In this document: positions 7,873 to 18,600 of the stretch, piece by piece
Numbering within the stretch: position 1 is the first letter of the stretch
How the letters are laid out: each line of letters starts with the position of its first letter
Origin: Chitinophagaceae bacterium
GTDB lineage: Bacteria; Bacteroidota; Bacteroidia; Chitinophagales; Chitinophagaceae
Reading direction: 5' to 3'
Assembly: GCA_016703625.1 (NCBI GenBank)
Contig: JADJBP010000001.1
Coordinates: forward strand, 871,001 to 935,000
Length of the DNA stretch: 64,000 nucleotides
Notes under the pieces: generated by a model
What the model saw: only the letters and a program-made list of their open reading frames with translations
What the model was told of the DNA's origin: nothing
Database searches by the model: none
Translations under genes and position numbers: made by a program

Positions 7873-8871
7873 ATGAAGATCGATATTCACACCCACATCA
7901 TGCCCGCGATCATGCCCAACTGGGTACATAAATTCGGCTATGGTGAATTTATACACCTGGAACACCGCAACTGCAAGGCCTGCATGATGAAGGGGGATAA
8001 AGTTTTCCGAGAGGTGGATGAAAATTGTTTTGATGCAGGCATCCGTTTAAAGGAAATGGATGAAACCGATGTTACCATACAGGTGCTTTCCACCATACCA
8101 GTTTTATTTAACTACTGGGCAGCAGCAAAAGACGGTTATGAAACCTCCCGCTTTTTTAATGACCATATCACTGATACGGTTTTAAAGAACCCAAAACGTT
8201 TTATAGGAATTGGTACGGTTCCAATGCAGGATATTGACTTGGCCATTAAGGAAATGGAACGATGTGTTGAGGACCTGGACATGCCGGGGCTTGAAATTGG
8301 CAGTAACATAAATGGTATTAATTTAAGCGATGAACAGTTCTTTCCCTTTTACGAAGCGGCTGAAAAGCTTGGCTGTGCATTGTTTGTGCATCCCTGGGAA
8401 ATGATGGGGGAGCAGCAGATGCAGAAATACTGGCTGCCCTGGCTGGTAGGGATGCCTGGCGAAACTTCCCGTGCCATCTGTTCCATGATCTTTGGCGGGG
8501 TATTCGAAAAGTTCCCGAAACTGCGGGTTGCATTTGCACATGGCGGTGGTTCGTTTCCGTTGACCATCGGAAGGATCGAACATGGGTTTAATGTGCGTCC
8601 CGACCTGGTGGCTATTGATAACCCGGTAAACCCCAGGGATCATATCGGTAAATTCTGGATCGATAGCCTGGTACATGATGAAAAAGCATTGAAATACATC
8701 ATTGATGTGATGGGGGAGGATACGATCTGCCTGGGAAGTGATTATCCTTTTCCGTTAGGCGAACATCATCCCGGTAAACTGATCGAAGGGATGAATTTCA
8801 CGAAACAGCTTTCCAATAAATTATTGTATAAAAATGCGCATGACTGGCTGAATATAAAAACTACTCATTGA
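7873..8871 (+). CDS. 2-amino-3-carboxymuconate-6-semialdehyde decarboxylase (ACMSD)
   Basis: Zinc amidohydrolase-fold decarboxylase that converts ACMS to 2-aminomuconate semialdehyde and so diverts the pathway from spontaneous quinolinate formation. Seen: the metal motif MKIDIHTHIMP at the N-terminus, CALFVHPWEMMG near residue 172, FAHGGGSFP near 222, and the metal aspartate in LGSDYPFPLGEHHPG near 290. The 332-aa length matches the family. It follows the dioxygenase on the same strand and overlaps the convergent GDPD gene by 11 bp. Confidence 0.95.
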   Translation: MKIDIHTHIMPAIMPNWVHKFGYGEFIHLEHRNCKACMMKGDKVFREVDENCFDAGIRLKEMDETDVTIQVLSTIPVLFNYWAAAKDGYETSRFFNDHITDTVLKNPKRFIGIGTVPMQDIDLAIKEMERCVEDLDMPGLEIGSNINGINLSDEQFFPFYEAAEKLGCALFVHPWEMMGEQQMQKYWLPWLVGMPGETSRAICSMIFGGVFEKFPKLRVAFAHGGGSFPLTIGRIEHGFNVRPDLVAIDNPVNPRDHIGKFWIDSLVHDEKALKYIIDVMGEDTICLGSDYPFPLGEHHPGKLIEGMNFTKQLSNKLLYKNAHDWLNIKTTH

Positions 8872-9818
8872 ACAAATTGGGATAATCCGAAATGATCCCG
8901 TCTACGCCCATCTTTTTTAATGCTTCTATTTTACTTTTTTCATTCACGGTCCAGGGAATGATCTTCATATTAAGATCATGGCAATCCTTGATCAGGGTTG
9001 GAATGACCAATGCTGCTTCCGGGCTGTAAATGGTTGGGGTAAAGCCCAGGTCTTTCATTTGTTTACGAAAACTGTTGTTGTTACCCGCTTCAATGAGCAG
9101 GGCTGTTTTTATGGCGGGGTAATGTTTGTGCAGGTATTGTAAGGTACGCATGTCAAATGACTGGATAATTACCTGGTCTTCCATTTTGCTGTCTTTGATC
9201 TCTTTCATCAGCAGTTCTACAAAGGCAGCAGGTGCAGGATGATAAATATTATCAGTTACCGGTAAACTCTTGGTCTCAATATTAAAAAAGGGATAAGGCC
9301 GCCTGGCTGTCATCATATATTCCTTAACTGCATTAAATACATCTGACAACAGTGGTTTTACTGCTTTCATTTTTGCTGATCGGGGAAACGCGGATGAGGT
9401 TTCATACCCACATCATATGTGATGATATCGGTATAATTCATGTTGTACATATTCAGGCTGCGCTGATCTTTTTCTTCAATAAAACTTCCATTGGGCCTTG
9501 TCGTTATTTCATGATTAAAGAATGCTTCATGCGAGAGGAACACTTTTTGTCTTTGCTGATGCAGATATCCATTTCTAAAGTAGTTACACCCAGGCCAAGG
9601 GCATTGATCATGGCAGGGATGGTATTCTCGGGCATTAAACCGCGGCAGCCCCGGTGGCCCTGTTTATCAAATGCCTCCCAACCCCCAAGCGGTGTGTTTT
9701 CGGGTTCTTTATTCATGGAAGTATTCTTTTTTGGTGACGAGCAGGATATGAATATAAGAATGATGAAAAATAAATTGAACAGTCTGATATTTTTGATTGG
9801 GTTATTTTGCTTTATCAT
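8861..9818 (-). CDS. Glycerophosphodiester phosphodiesterase lipoprotein (two frameshifts)
   Basis: Likely hydrolyses glycerophosphodiesters to glycerol-3-phosphate at the cell envelope. The N-terminus is a lipoprotein signal (LFNLFFIILIFISCSS). The GDPD motif GHRGCRGLMPENT follows near residue 53 and the metal site LEMDI near 82. The C-terminal half ends with MGVDGIISDYPNL, also typical. One T is missing in each of the runs 9544-9548 and 9370-9374; restoring both gives one 319-aa frame passing through FLSHEAFFNHEITTRPNGS. No function is lost beyond these apparent errors. Confidence 0.88.
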
Positions 9819-9874
9819 GCTTTAAAGTTAATCTCTTTTAAAATATAGGTTTACAGGTTTGCATATAATACAAA

Positions 9875-9895
9875 AGGCATGAAATAATCATGCCT
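9875..9895 (-). terminator. Hairpin downstream of scpB
   Basis: AGGCATGA at 9875-9882 pairs with TCATGCCT at 9888-9895 around a six-base loop. On the minus strand the stem is followed by TTTTG, so it can end the scpB transcript. Confidence 0.6.
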
Positions 9896-9920
9896 AAGTG
9901 TAAATTGTTTTGAATTGATA

Positions 9921-10720
9921 TTAACTTCCGGTTTCTTCATCCGGGTTGTTGTCGCCGTTTACTTCTTCAATGATCTCACCCGTTTCAGTAACGGCCAGTA
10001 TTTTACCCTCATTTTCTGTTATTTCTTCTTCACCGTTCAACATTTCTTCACCGGCAGTTTCTTCAGTCGCGAACAAGGCATCCGTATTGTCAGCTAAAGG
10101 TTCATCTTCAATAGAATTTGTTGCATCCATATGATCTTCGGCTTCTTTTACATTGGTAGCCTGTATCAGTTCTTCCATTAATACTTCCGAAATTTTAGGA
10201 AGGTCTTCGGCACTGTTGATGCCGAAATAATCCATAAAGGATTTTGAAGTGGCATAGATGAGTGGTTTTCCAACGGCATCTTCATTTCTTCCGGATATGA
10301 TCACAAGGTCTTTTTCAAGCAGTTTCTGCACGGCATAATCGCAGTTCACCCCACGGATCGATTCTATCTCACTTTTGGTTATCGGTTGCTTGTAAGCAAT
10401 AATAGCAAGGGTTTCAAGCGCTGCGGTAGAAAGGCGTTTTAAGAATTTATCGCCATTTAACTGGGCAACCGTTTTATGATATTCTTTTTGGTCAGGAACT
10501 GCCAGCCGCCACCGATCTGTCTTAATTCAAATGCATAAAACTCCGAACTGTATTTTTCGCTGATACCTTCAATGGCGGCATCTACCTGTTCGGCTGTGGC
10601 ACGGTCTTCAATAAAAGCCAGGGCACTGTTTACCAGTTCAAGGATCTCATCATTGCCCAGCGGTTTATCGCTGGCAAAAATTAAAGCCTCTATATGCGGA
10701 ATGATTTCTGAAAGTTCCAT
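9921..10720 (-). CDS. scpB: Segregation and condensation protein B (frameshift)
   Basis: Winged-helix partner of ScpA in the SMC condensin complex, needed for chromosome segregation. N-terminal half: ELSEIIPHIEALIFASDKPL; C-terminal half: STAALETLAIIAYKQPITK and SEIESIRGVNCDYAVQKLLE, both diagnostic of ScpB. The frame is interrupted at the T run 10485-10489, which lacks one base; with it the protein is 266 aa. It has an unusually long acidic C-terminal tail of about 80 residues after the folded domain, rich in Glu and Asp. No ScpA gene is in the window. Confidence 0.93.
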
Positions 10721-10728
10721 TTTTTATG

Positions 10729-10789
10729 TTTGTGGTTTGTGGTTTGTTGTTGGTGGTTTAACCACAAACTAAAAACTGCAAACCTTTTA
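10729..10789. repeat. GTTTGTGGTTT phrase array with inverted arm
   Basis: Direct units GTTTGTGGTTTGTGGTTTG are followed by the inverted AACCACAAACT and GCAAACC, giving a hairpin centred on GTGGTTTAACCAC. The array fills the gap between scpB and atpG and runs into the atpG stop codon at 10787. It may terminate atpG transcription. Confidence 0.65.
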
Positions 10790-11668
10790 ACCTTGTAGTG
10801 CAGCCGCACCACTCACGATCTCCGTTAACTCGGTTGTAATGGCAGCCTGCCTTGCACGGTTATAGCTGATCTTTAATGATTTTAATAATTCGTTGGCATT
10901 GTCGCTTGCCTTGTCCATGGCTGTCATACGGGCACCATGCTCGCTGGCATTGGCATCCAGCGTAGCTTTAAACAACTGGGTGTTTAAGATCTTCGGCATC
11001 AGCTCTGCGATCAAAACATCTTTTCCCGGTTCAAATATAAAATCAGCATTTTTCTGTCCTTCAGCTTTTGCAACTTTCTGTACGGGTAAGAAGGATTCTG
11101 CCACAAAGCGCTGGGTAGCTGCATTTTTAAATTCGCTGAATACCAGTTCAACGGCATCAATTTCCTTATTGGCAAAAGCATCCATGGCATGTTTGGCAGC
11201 AGCCTGTACTTTTTCAAAATTCAGGCCGGTAAAAATATCCCAGTATTGGTTTACGACCTTATAACCCAGTTTTGTAAAATTCTCATATCCTTTTTTTCCG
11301 ATCGGAAGTATCTGCACTTTCCCTTTGGCATGCTGTTGGGGGTATTTTTCGGCGATCACCTGTTTTGCCAGTTTTATGAGGTTACTGTTGTAGCCTCCGC
11401 ATAAACCACGGTCGCTGGTAACCACGATGATCATCACATTTTCTACCGGGCGTTCGGCAGCCAGGGCCATGCTCACATCACCATCGCTGTTGCTCACGAT
11501 ATTGCTGAGCATTTCCTGCAATTTATGCGCATAAGGGCGCATTTGTGTTATGGCATCCTGTGCACGGCGGAGTTTTGCGGCACTCACCATTTTCATGGCT
11601 TTTGTGATCTGCTGTGTGCTCTGCACACTCTTTATCCGGTTTCTGACTTCTTTTAAAGCACCACTCAT
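10787..11668 (-). CDS. atpG: ATP synthase F1 gamma subunit
   Basis: Central stalk of F1Fo ATP synthase. N-terminus KEVRNRIKSVQSTQQITKAM and the C-terminal NRARQAAITTELTEIVSGAA are the two conserved helices that form the coiled-coil rotor; VTSDRGLCGGYNSN near residue 85 is the family signature. Length 293 aa is normal. In many Bacteroidota the ATP synthase genes are dispersed, and here no other atp gene is adjacent. It has its own promoter. Confidence 0.96.
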   Translation of the reverse strand: MSGALKEVRNRIKSVQSTQQITKAMKMVSAAKLRRAQDAITQMRPYAHKLQEMLSNIVSNSDGDVSMALAAERPVENVMIIVVTSDRGLCGGYNSNLIKLAKQVIAEKYPQQHAKGKVQILPIGKKGYENFTKLGYKVVNQYWDIFTGLNFEKVQAAAKHAMDAFANKEIDAVELVFSEFKNAATQRFVAESFLPVQKVAKAEGQKNADFIFEPGKDVLIAELMPKILNTQLFKATLDANASEHGARMTAMDKASDNANELLKSLKISYNRARQAAITTELTEIVSGAAALQG

Positions 11669-11720
11669 AGTAATATCCTGGTTAAATTAACTATATGCTG
11701 CATAGCAGCTTTTAGGCGGG

Positions 11721-11750
11721 CAAAGGTATAAGAAAATTGGCAATTTGCAA
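11721..11750 (-). promoter_or_regulatory. Promoter of atpG
   Basis: On the minus strand a perfect Bacteroidota -7 box TACCTTTG (11721-11728) is preceded, after 19 bp, by TTG (11748-11750). The start codon is about 53 bases downstream of the box, giving a short leader. Confidence 0.65.
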
Positions 11751-11787
11751 TTGACCCGGAGCAATTTTAAACTAACAGGTTATATAC

Positions 11788-14625
11788 CTAAAATTGTCCC
11801 CTCGGAACCCCCATATTTCTCATATTCATACCAGGCGCCGTAGTGCTTTGGCCTGCAAACCTTTGTAAACGGTAGGTGAAAGTGGCTATAAAATAGCGGG
11901 TTAACCTGTTTGTCCGGCTGTCGATGATCGAATTGGCGGTTACCGTACGGTTGATATTGCTGTTTTGCTTAAAAAGATCAAAAGCCTCGATCCGGATGAT
12001 ACCATTCTTCTTTTTGAACAATTGTTTTTCCAGTGAAGCATTCATGATCACCTGGTTCCGGCTTACGCTGCTGGCCAAACCGCTGTTGATGGTATAATCA
12101 AAATCATATTTTAAGATAAGGGTTTTGGTAATGTTCACATTGATATTGCTGCTGATGGTCCAGGCATTGCTGGAAGAATTTTGTAAAGTGGACGTTTTGC
12201 CCGAAGGGTTCTTATATTTTACATCATTTAAACTGTAATTGATACCGGTTCCAAACTCCAGGATGTCTTTATAATTATACTCAAAATTAAAGCCCTGGCT
12301 TACTATCCAGTTACTGCCGATGTTGCGGATACTGTCAACCAGGTTGATATTGTGGTTGTAATTGGCAGTACCTCTCAGCGACAACACATATTTCCTGTTC
12401 TTGTATGGTTTTGAAAAAACATAAAAACCAAGGAGGTTGTAGTAACCGTTCACATTTTCGGGTATGCTTAACTGTCGGCCTGCACCTTTGTCGATGGTAT
12501 TGTTAACGATCTGGTTCCTGATGGTGCTCACTGTTAGGTTGGTGAATAATACCTTGCCGCTCACAAAATTAAAGTTGTTGTAACTGAAATTCATATTGTG
12601 GTTCATCGAAGGTTTCAGGTTGGGGTTACCCACTGTAATGCTCTGCTGGTTGCTTACATCCTGTACCGGCTGTAACTGGCTGAAACTGGGCTGGGTGGCG
12701 TTTCCGTTGTAACTGAAATTGAAAGTTTTGGTCCTGGAGAAATTATACACAAACCTCGCTATTGGGAAAATGCTGGCACGCCTGATGGTTTTGTAAGCGC
12801 TGTCCCTGGTAATGGAATTACCCTGCAGGTTTACCGGCTGTAAACTTAAACCAACCGTGTAATTGTATTTCTTTTTGGTAGTACGCAGCGATAACCCCAC
12901 CCGGTTATTGTAAAAATTATTTTCGTAATCATTGCTTAAAAAACTGTTCAGTGTTTTTGCCTGCGTAAGAGAATCCACATTGAATGTCTGCCGGTCGTTC
13001 CGGCTGTAATTTAAATTGTGCGAATAACTGAAATCGAGGCTTTGGGTTTTATTTAAAGGTTCGCTGTAGGTAAAACGAACACCATAATTGTAGTTGTTGT
13101 TTTCCTGGTCAATGAACTGGAAATTATTACGCGGGCCAATTACTGGCGGAACATACTGGTAACTTAAATTGGTAACATCCTGTTCCGAATTGTTATTCGA
13201 AGTACCCAGCGTTATACTGCTGGAAAAATTACGGCCGCGTTTACGGAATTTATGATTGTATAAAATGGTAGCTGCCAGGTTGGGCGCCTGCGAGTTATTT
13301 AAATTCTTGTTGCTGCCATCACTGGTTTTTGTGCCATTGGTTTCCAGGTAATCAAAAACGGTGAGGTTATTGGCATCGCTTCCGCTGTAATTTACGCTGG
13401 GACTGATCTTCAGGTAATTGAAAGAATCGATCTGGTATTCAAAATTAAAGGTAAAGCGGTGCGAATTTCCTTTAGTGAGGTTATTTACATCCTGGTTATT
13501 GATAAAACTGCTGTTCTCAAAAAAGTTTTGTGATGATGAGTTTTGCAGCTGGCTGGTATTCCTGTGATTATAGGAGTAACTACCGTACACGCTTATCCTT
13601 TTACTCCATTGGTCGCGGTAATTAAAACCAAAAGAATTGGTAGTTGATATGCCGCTGTTGCCGGCTCCGCTGAATGCAGATGAATTGCCTCCCTGCATCA
13701 GGTTGTTCATACCACCCATGCCGCCCATATCGGTCATAGCGCTCATGCCGCTGCGCATCATGCTGGTAGCGCCACGGTTACCGCCACCTCCAAAATTAAA
13801 AAGGGAAGTGTTGGTATTATTGCTGTTGGCCAATACAGATATCTGCCGGTCGTTATTAAAATAATTGCCGTTAAAGGAAGCCTGGTAACGGTCCTGGGTA
13901 CCATAACCTGCAGTAGCCCTTCCAAAAAATCCTTTGTTCTTGTCTTTTTTGATCTGGATATTCATGATCTTATCCGGGTCGCCATCCTTGATTCCCGAAA
14001 CAGTGGCCTGGTCGCCATAATCATCAATGATCTGTATCTTATCTACAATATTGGCGGGTAATTCTTTGGTGGCTGTTTTTACATCGCCGCCAAAAAAATC
14101 CTTGCCGTTCACTTTAACCCGGCTGACTGCTTTTCCCTGTGCGGTAACATTGCCATCCTTATCAACCTGTACACCGGGTAATTTTTTCAAGAGGTCTTCC
14201 ACAACGGCTCCTTCTTTTGTTTGAAATGAAGAAGCATTATATTCAATGGTATCTTCCTTAACTACAATGGCCGGGGCTTCCACTACTACTTCGCTCAGCA
14301 GTTTGGCATCCTGTGCCATTACAAAACTGCCCACATCAATGGTTTTTTCAACTTTGTTTACCGGAACATATTTGGCCCTGGGCCAATAGCCCATGTGGCG
14401 GATAATGATCGAAAAATTGGAAGCAGGTACTGTCTCAAACCTGAACTGGCCTTTATCATTGGTAAACACATAGCTGGTATCTCCGGGGTTTGATTTTACC
14501 ACTAAACCGATGACCGCATTTTCAATGGGCTTCAGTGATGCTGAATCAATAAGGGTACCCTTTACCTGTGCTGTTGAAGTTAATCCTGTAAAAATTACAA
14601 TACAAGTGAGTAAAAATTTGCCCAT
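11788..14625 (-). CDS. Outer-membrane beta-barrel protein with carboxypeptidase-regulatory and TonB-plug-like domains
   Basis: A 945-aa protein with a signal peptide (residues 1-20). Next is a carboxypeptidase-regulatory-like domain (about 21-100: KGTLIDSASLKPIENAVIG), then a plug-like segment (about 120-230: VEDLLKKLPGVQVDKDGNVT, VKVNGKDFFGGD). The long C-terminal barrel is rich in aromatic and Asn/Ser residues. A Gly/Met-rich loop lies near 280-320. It is of the 'outer membrane beta-barrel family' seen in Bacteroidota, related to TonB-dependent receptors but without a SusD partner here. The ligand is unknown. It is monocistronic in appearance, with 120 bp free on each side. Confidence 0.85.
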   Translation of the reverse strand: MGKFLLTCIVIFTGLTSTAQVKGTLIDSASLKPIENAVIGLVVKSNPGDTSYVFTNDKGQFRFETVPASNFSIIIRHMGYWPRAKYVPVNKVEKTIDVGSFVMAQDAKLLSEVVVEAPAIVVKEDTIEYNASSFQTKEGAVVEDLLKKLPGVQVDKDGNVTAQGKAVSRVKVNGKDFFGGDVKTATKELPANIVDKIQIIDDYGDQATVSGIKDGDPDKIMNIQIKKDKNKGFFGRATAGYGTQDRYQASFNGNYFNNDRQISVLANSNNTNTSLFNFGGGGNRGATSMMRSGMSAMTDMGGMGGMNNLMQGGNSSAFSGAGNSGISTTNSFGFNYRDQWSKRISVYGSYSYNHRNTSQLQNSSSQNFFENSSFINNQDVNNLTKGNSHRFTFNFEYQIDSFNYLKISPSVNYSGSDANNLTVFDYLETNGTKTSDGSNKNLNNSQAPNLAATILYNHKFRKRGRNFSSSITLGTSNNNSEQDVTNLSYQYVPPVIGPRNNFQFIDQENNNYNYGVRFTYSEPLNKTQSLDFSYSHNLNYSRNDRQTFNVDSLTQAKTLNSFLSNDYENNFYNNRVGLSLRTTKKKYNYTVGLSLQPVNLQGNSITRDSAYKTIRRASIFPIARFVYNFSRTKTFNFSYNGNATQPSFSQLQPVQDVSNQQSITVGNPNLKPSMNHNMNFSYNNFNFVSGKVLFTNLTVSTIRNQIVNNTIDKGAGRQLSIPENVNGYYNLLGFYVFSKPYKNRKYVLSLRGTANYNHNINLVDSIRNIGSNWIVSQGFNFEYNYKDILEFGTGINYSLNDVKYKNPSGKTSTLQNSSSNAWTISSNINVNITKTLILKYDFDYTINSGLASSVSRNQVIMNASLEKQLFKKKNGIIRIEAFDLFKQNSNINRTVTANSIIDSRTNRLTRYFIATFTYRLQRFAGQSTTAPGMNMRNMGVPRGQF

Positions 14626-14748
14626 AAAATAGAGTTAATATACGAATAATTTCGTGTAAATGTAGACTTTGAAATTAATAAGTATGAATTAATTTTTATG
14701 AATGGTAGTGTTTTGGGGATTTCTTAACATTTTGGCAAATAGCTGAAT

Positions 14749-15342
14749 TTAAAAAGCATACACCAAAGACACCGAACCCGGCCCGGCATTCAAAGTGATC
14801 TTATCAACCAAACCATTCAGTTTTTTACCATGCTTACGGTGAATGGCATAATTAATGGCATCAAATACCAGTAAAAAGCCGCCCTGCAGCATAATGGAAT
14901 TGCCGTAGCCTTTGAATTTGGCAGGATTTTTTTGGTTATCGCTCAGCTTATTCATAGCTAAACCGCCGCCAATATAAAGTACATCCAGGCCGGTATTGAT
15001 CAGGAAGGTCTTTTCACTTTTATTCTGGTGTTTTAGTACAGAAGCTATAGTGGGATTATCGATTTTTTCCCTGCCTGCACCCCAATAACCGAGGCCGGCA
15101 ATGGCGAGGTTAATACCGCCCCACATCACATTCATCTGGTGAAAATAGCGCATTTCCGTATTGCTGGTGTTGGTGGCAATGCCGCTAGCAATGATATTGG
15201 CAGCCGACCATCCGGCTAAAACCTTCATGGCATTTTTACTGTAACCTACACGTTCTTTTTCAAATTTAAGCAGGTCAACCTGTTGCGGATAAACAGTTAA
15301 AGAAACACATACCAGGCTTATTAAAAACATTGATTTTAGCAT
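14749..15342 (-). CDS. Conserved membrane protein of unknown function
   Basis: A 197-aa protein with an N-terminal signal or anchor (MLKSMFLISLVCVSLTVYPQ) and at least three hydrophobic segments: VLAGWSAANIIASGIA, GGINLAIAGLGYW and IMLQGGFLLVFDAINYAI. I do not recognise a characterised family; proteins of this kind are common and unstudied in Bacteroidota. It sits between the outer-membrane barrel gene and divergent secA, without an obvious operon partner. Confidence 0.7.
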   Translation of the reverse strand: MLKSMFLISLVCVSLTVYPQQVDLLKFEKERVGYSKNAMKVLAGWSAANIIASGIATNTSNTEMRYFHQMNVMWGGINLAIAGLGYWGAGREKIDNPTIASVLKHQNKSEKTFLINTGLDVLYIGGGLAMNKLSDNQKNPAKFKGYGNSIMLQGGFLLVFDAINYAIHRKHGKKLNGLVDKITLNAGPGSVSLVYAF

Positions 15343-15406
15343 AGATCGTTTTTTACAAAATACGTAACAATTTTTCCGGCAGATTGTTTGAGACTGCTTT
15401 TTTGAA

Positions 15407-15455
15407 AACCTCTTAACTAAACCCTCTAAACCCTCTAAACCTCCCCGCAGGGTTC
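15407..15455. repeat. CCCTCTAAA phrase array
   Basis: AACTAAACCCTCTAAACCCT is followed by further CTAAACCTC copies. It is a short direct array in the intergenic region. No inverted partner arm is evident at this locus. Confidence 0.6.
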
Positions 15456-15516
15456 TGCGAATAAACCTCCTTATCCCTCACTTCAAACTCCTCCCCCTCA
15501 ACTTATAACTATTTCC

Positions 15517-15524
15517 TACCTTTG
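15517..15524 (+). promoter_or_regulatory. -7 promoter box of secA
   Basis: TACCTTTG is a perfect match to the Bacteroidota TAnnTTTG element. No TTG -33 element is found at the usual distance. The predicted leader is about 120 nt. Confidence 0.55.
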
Positions 15525-15648
15525 TCGCCCCCTGAAGAAGCGGGACGTACTGTCATTTTGGCTTTAATTTTTTTTAAGCACCAAATTTGACTACCGTATA
15601 ACCATTATCAATATTAATTAAACAGCATACCCAACAATACTGAATTTT

Positions 15649-18600
15649 ATGATCGGCACCATTTCTAAACTTTTCGGCGGCAATAAAAGCGAAAAAGACG
15701 TAAAAAAAATCAGACCGGTGGTTGAACAGATCAACCGCTTTTTCAACGAATACAGATCACTGACCAATGATGAACTCCGTAACAAAACGGCTGAGTTTAA
15801 GCAACGCATTGCAACACATCTCAACAGCATAAGTACCGAAATAGCCAATAAGCAAAAGGCTGCCGAAGACCTGCCGATTGACGACATAAACGGAAAAGAT
15901 ATTTTTTATAAAGAGATCGATGAACTGAAAAAAGAAAAAGACAAGCAACTGGAAGTTGTGCTGCAGGAACTGTTACCCGAAGCCTTTGCCGCGGTTAAGG
16001 AAACCAGCCGCCGCTTTATGGAAAATACAACTTTGGAAAGTACGGCAACTGAATTAGACAGGACACTGGCTGCCAAAAAAGACAATATCATTATTGAGGG
16101 AGATAAAGCCATTTATAAAAATACCTGGACAGCAGGCGGCGGAACCGTTACCTGGAATATGGTACATTATGATGTACAGCTGATCGGCGGTATGGTTCTG
16201 CATTCCGGCAAGATCGCCGAAATGGCAACCGGTGAAGGTAAAACGCTGGTGAGTACTTTGCCTGCATATTTAAATGCATTATCCGGCGAAGGCGTACATA
16301 TTGTTACCGTGAATGATTACCTGGCACGAAGGGATGGTGAGTGGAACGGGCCGATATTTGAATTTTTAGGGTTGCGCGTGGATTGTATCGACAAACACGA
16401 ACCCAACAGTGATGCCCGCCGCCATGCCTACAATGCCGATATCATTTATGGTACCAACAATGAATTTGGTTTTGATTACCTGCGTGATAATATGGTACAT
16501 ACGCCCCATGAAATGGTGCAGCGCAAACATCATTTTGCCATGGTGGATGAGGTGGATAGTGTGTTGATCGATGATGCCCGTACACCGCTGATCATCAGTG
16601 GTCCGGTAGGGCACAGTGATAATACACAACAGTTCTTCGATCTTAAACCCAGGATCGAAAAGCTGGTGGAAGCGCAGAAAAAAGTAGTTAACCAGTTTTT
16701 AATAGAAGCCAAAAAGAAAATTGCAGAAGGGAATGACGATCCCAAAGACGGCGGACTTGCTTTGATGCGTGCACACCGCGGTCTGCCCAAGAACAGTGCA
16801 CTGATCAAATTCCTGAGTGAGCCCGGTAACCGGGTTAAGTTGCAGAAGAGCGAAAATTATTACCTGGCCGATCAGCAAAAAGAAATGCCCAAGGTTGATG
16901 CGGAACTGTTTTTTAATATTGATGAAAAGAACAACCAGGTAGATCTTACTGACCAGGGCATCCAGTTAATTACCAAAAGCGGGGAGGACCCGGAATTCTT
17001 TATCATCCCCGATATTGCCACCAAACTGGCTGATATTGAAAAAAGCTCAGCAGGTGCCGAAGAAAAATTACAACTGAAAGAATCGCTGTTGAACGATTAT
17101 GCGTTGAAAGCAGACCGTATTCATACTGTTCAGCAATTATTGAAGGCCTATACTTTATTTGATAAAGATGTGGAATATGTGGTGATGGATGAAGCGGTAA
17201 AAATAGTTGATGAACAAACCGGCCGTATCCTCGACGGACGCCGGTATTCCGATGGTTTGCACCAGGCCATTGAAGCCAAGGAGAATGTAAAGATCGAAGC
17301 ATCTACACAAACCTATGCCACGGTAACGCTGCAGAATTATTTCCGGATGTACCATAAGCTGGCCGGTATGACCGGTACTGCAGAAACAGAAGCCGGTGAG
17401 TTCTGGAGCATTTATAAACTGGATGTGGTAACCATTCCCACCAATGTAAAATGTATCCGTAAAGATGAACAGGATTATGTGTACAAGACCAAGCGTGAAA
17501 AATACAAAGCGGTTATTGACGAGATAGAGCGTTTACGCGGTATCGGCAGGCCCTGCCTGGTGGGTACCACTTCGGTTGAAGTGAGTGAATTGCTGGCAAG
17601 GATGCTGAAACAAAAGAATATTCCGCACAATGTATTGAATGCCAAACAGCACAGCAAGGAAGCGCAGGTGGTTGCTGAAGCGGGTTTGACCGGGGCCGTT
17701 ACCATTGCCACCAACATGGCGGGTAGGGGTACCGATATTAAACTGGGGGCCGGTGTTAAGGAAGCCGGTGGTTTGGCCATTATTGGTACCGAGCGTCATG
17801 AAAGCCGCCGGGTAGACAGGCAGTTGCGTGGACGTGCGGGCAGGCAGGGTGATCCCGGTAGTTCCAGCTTTTTTGTTTCGCTGGAAGATGACCTGATGCG
17901 TATGTTCGGCAGCGAACGTATTGCCGGGCTGATGGACAGGATGGGTTATAAGGAAGGTGAAGTGATCCAGCACAGCATGATCACCAAATCAATAGAAAGG
18001 GCACAGAAGAAAGTGGAGGAAAATAACTTTGGTATACGCAAGCGTTTGCTGGAGTATGATGATGTGATGAACAAACAGCGTAACGTGGTGTATAAAAAAC
18101 GCAACCATGCCCTGTTTGGAGAAAGGCTGGCGCTGGACCTGGATAATTCTTTTTATTCTGTTGCCAATGGTTTGATTCTTTCTTTCAAGGAACTGAATAA
18201 CCATGATGAATTTAAACTGGCTGCCATCGTGAATTTCGGGATTGATACGTCCATCACACCCGAAGAACTGGATAAAGACGATGCGAATGTATTGTCTGAG
18301 CGGTTATATCATGAAGCAGTTACGCAGTACCGTCATAAAACCGATAAGATGGTGCAGCAAACATTGCCCATCATTAAAAACATCCGTAAAGAACAGGGGG
18401 ACCATATTGAAAATGTATCGGTACCGTTTACCGACGGTAAAAAACTGATCCACGCACTGGCCAACCTGGATAAATATTTAGCCACAGAAGGAAGGGAACT
18501 GAATGATGCGCTGGAACGCAACATCACCCTGGCTTTGATAGACGATGCCTGGAAAGAACACCTGCGTGCCATGGATGACCTGCGCCAGAGTGTGCAGACG

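Larger units (their letters stand above)
15343..15648. other. 306-bp intergenic region upstream of secA
   Basis: The region separates divergent genes. It contains a CCCTCTAAA phrase array at 15407-15455, with three copies, followed by a small CCCGCAGGGTTCTGCG fold. The secA promoter box lies at 15517. The 120 bases between that box and the secA start have no ORF; they could form a leader, but no known leader element is recognised. Confidence 0.6.

Noticed and set aside
16366..17973. Open frames opposite secA
   Set aside because: Low-complexity translations without recognisable motifs; secA fully explains the region.
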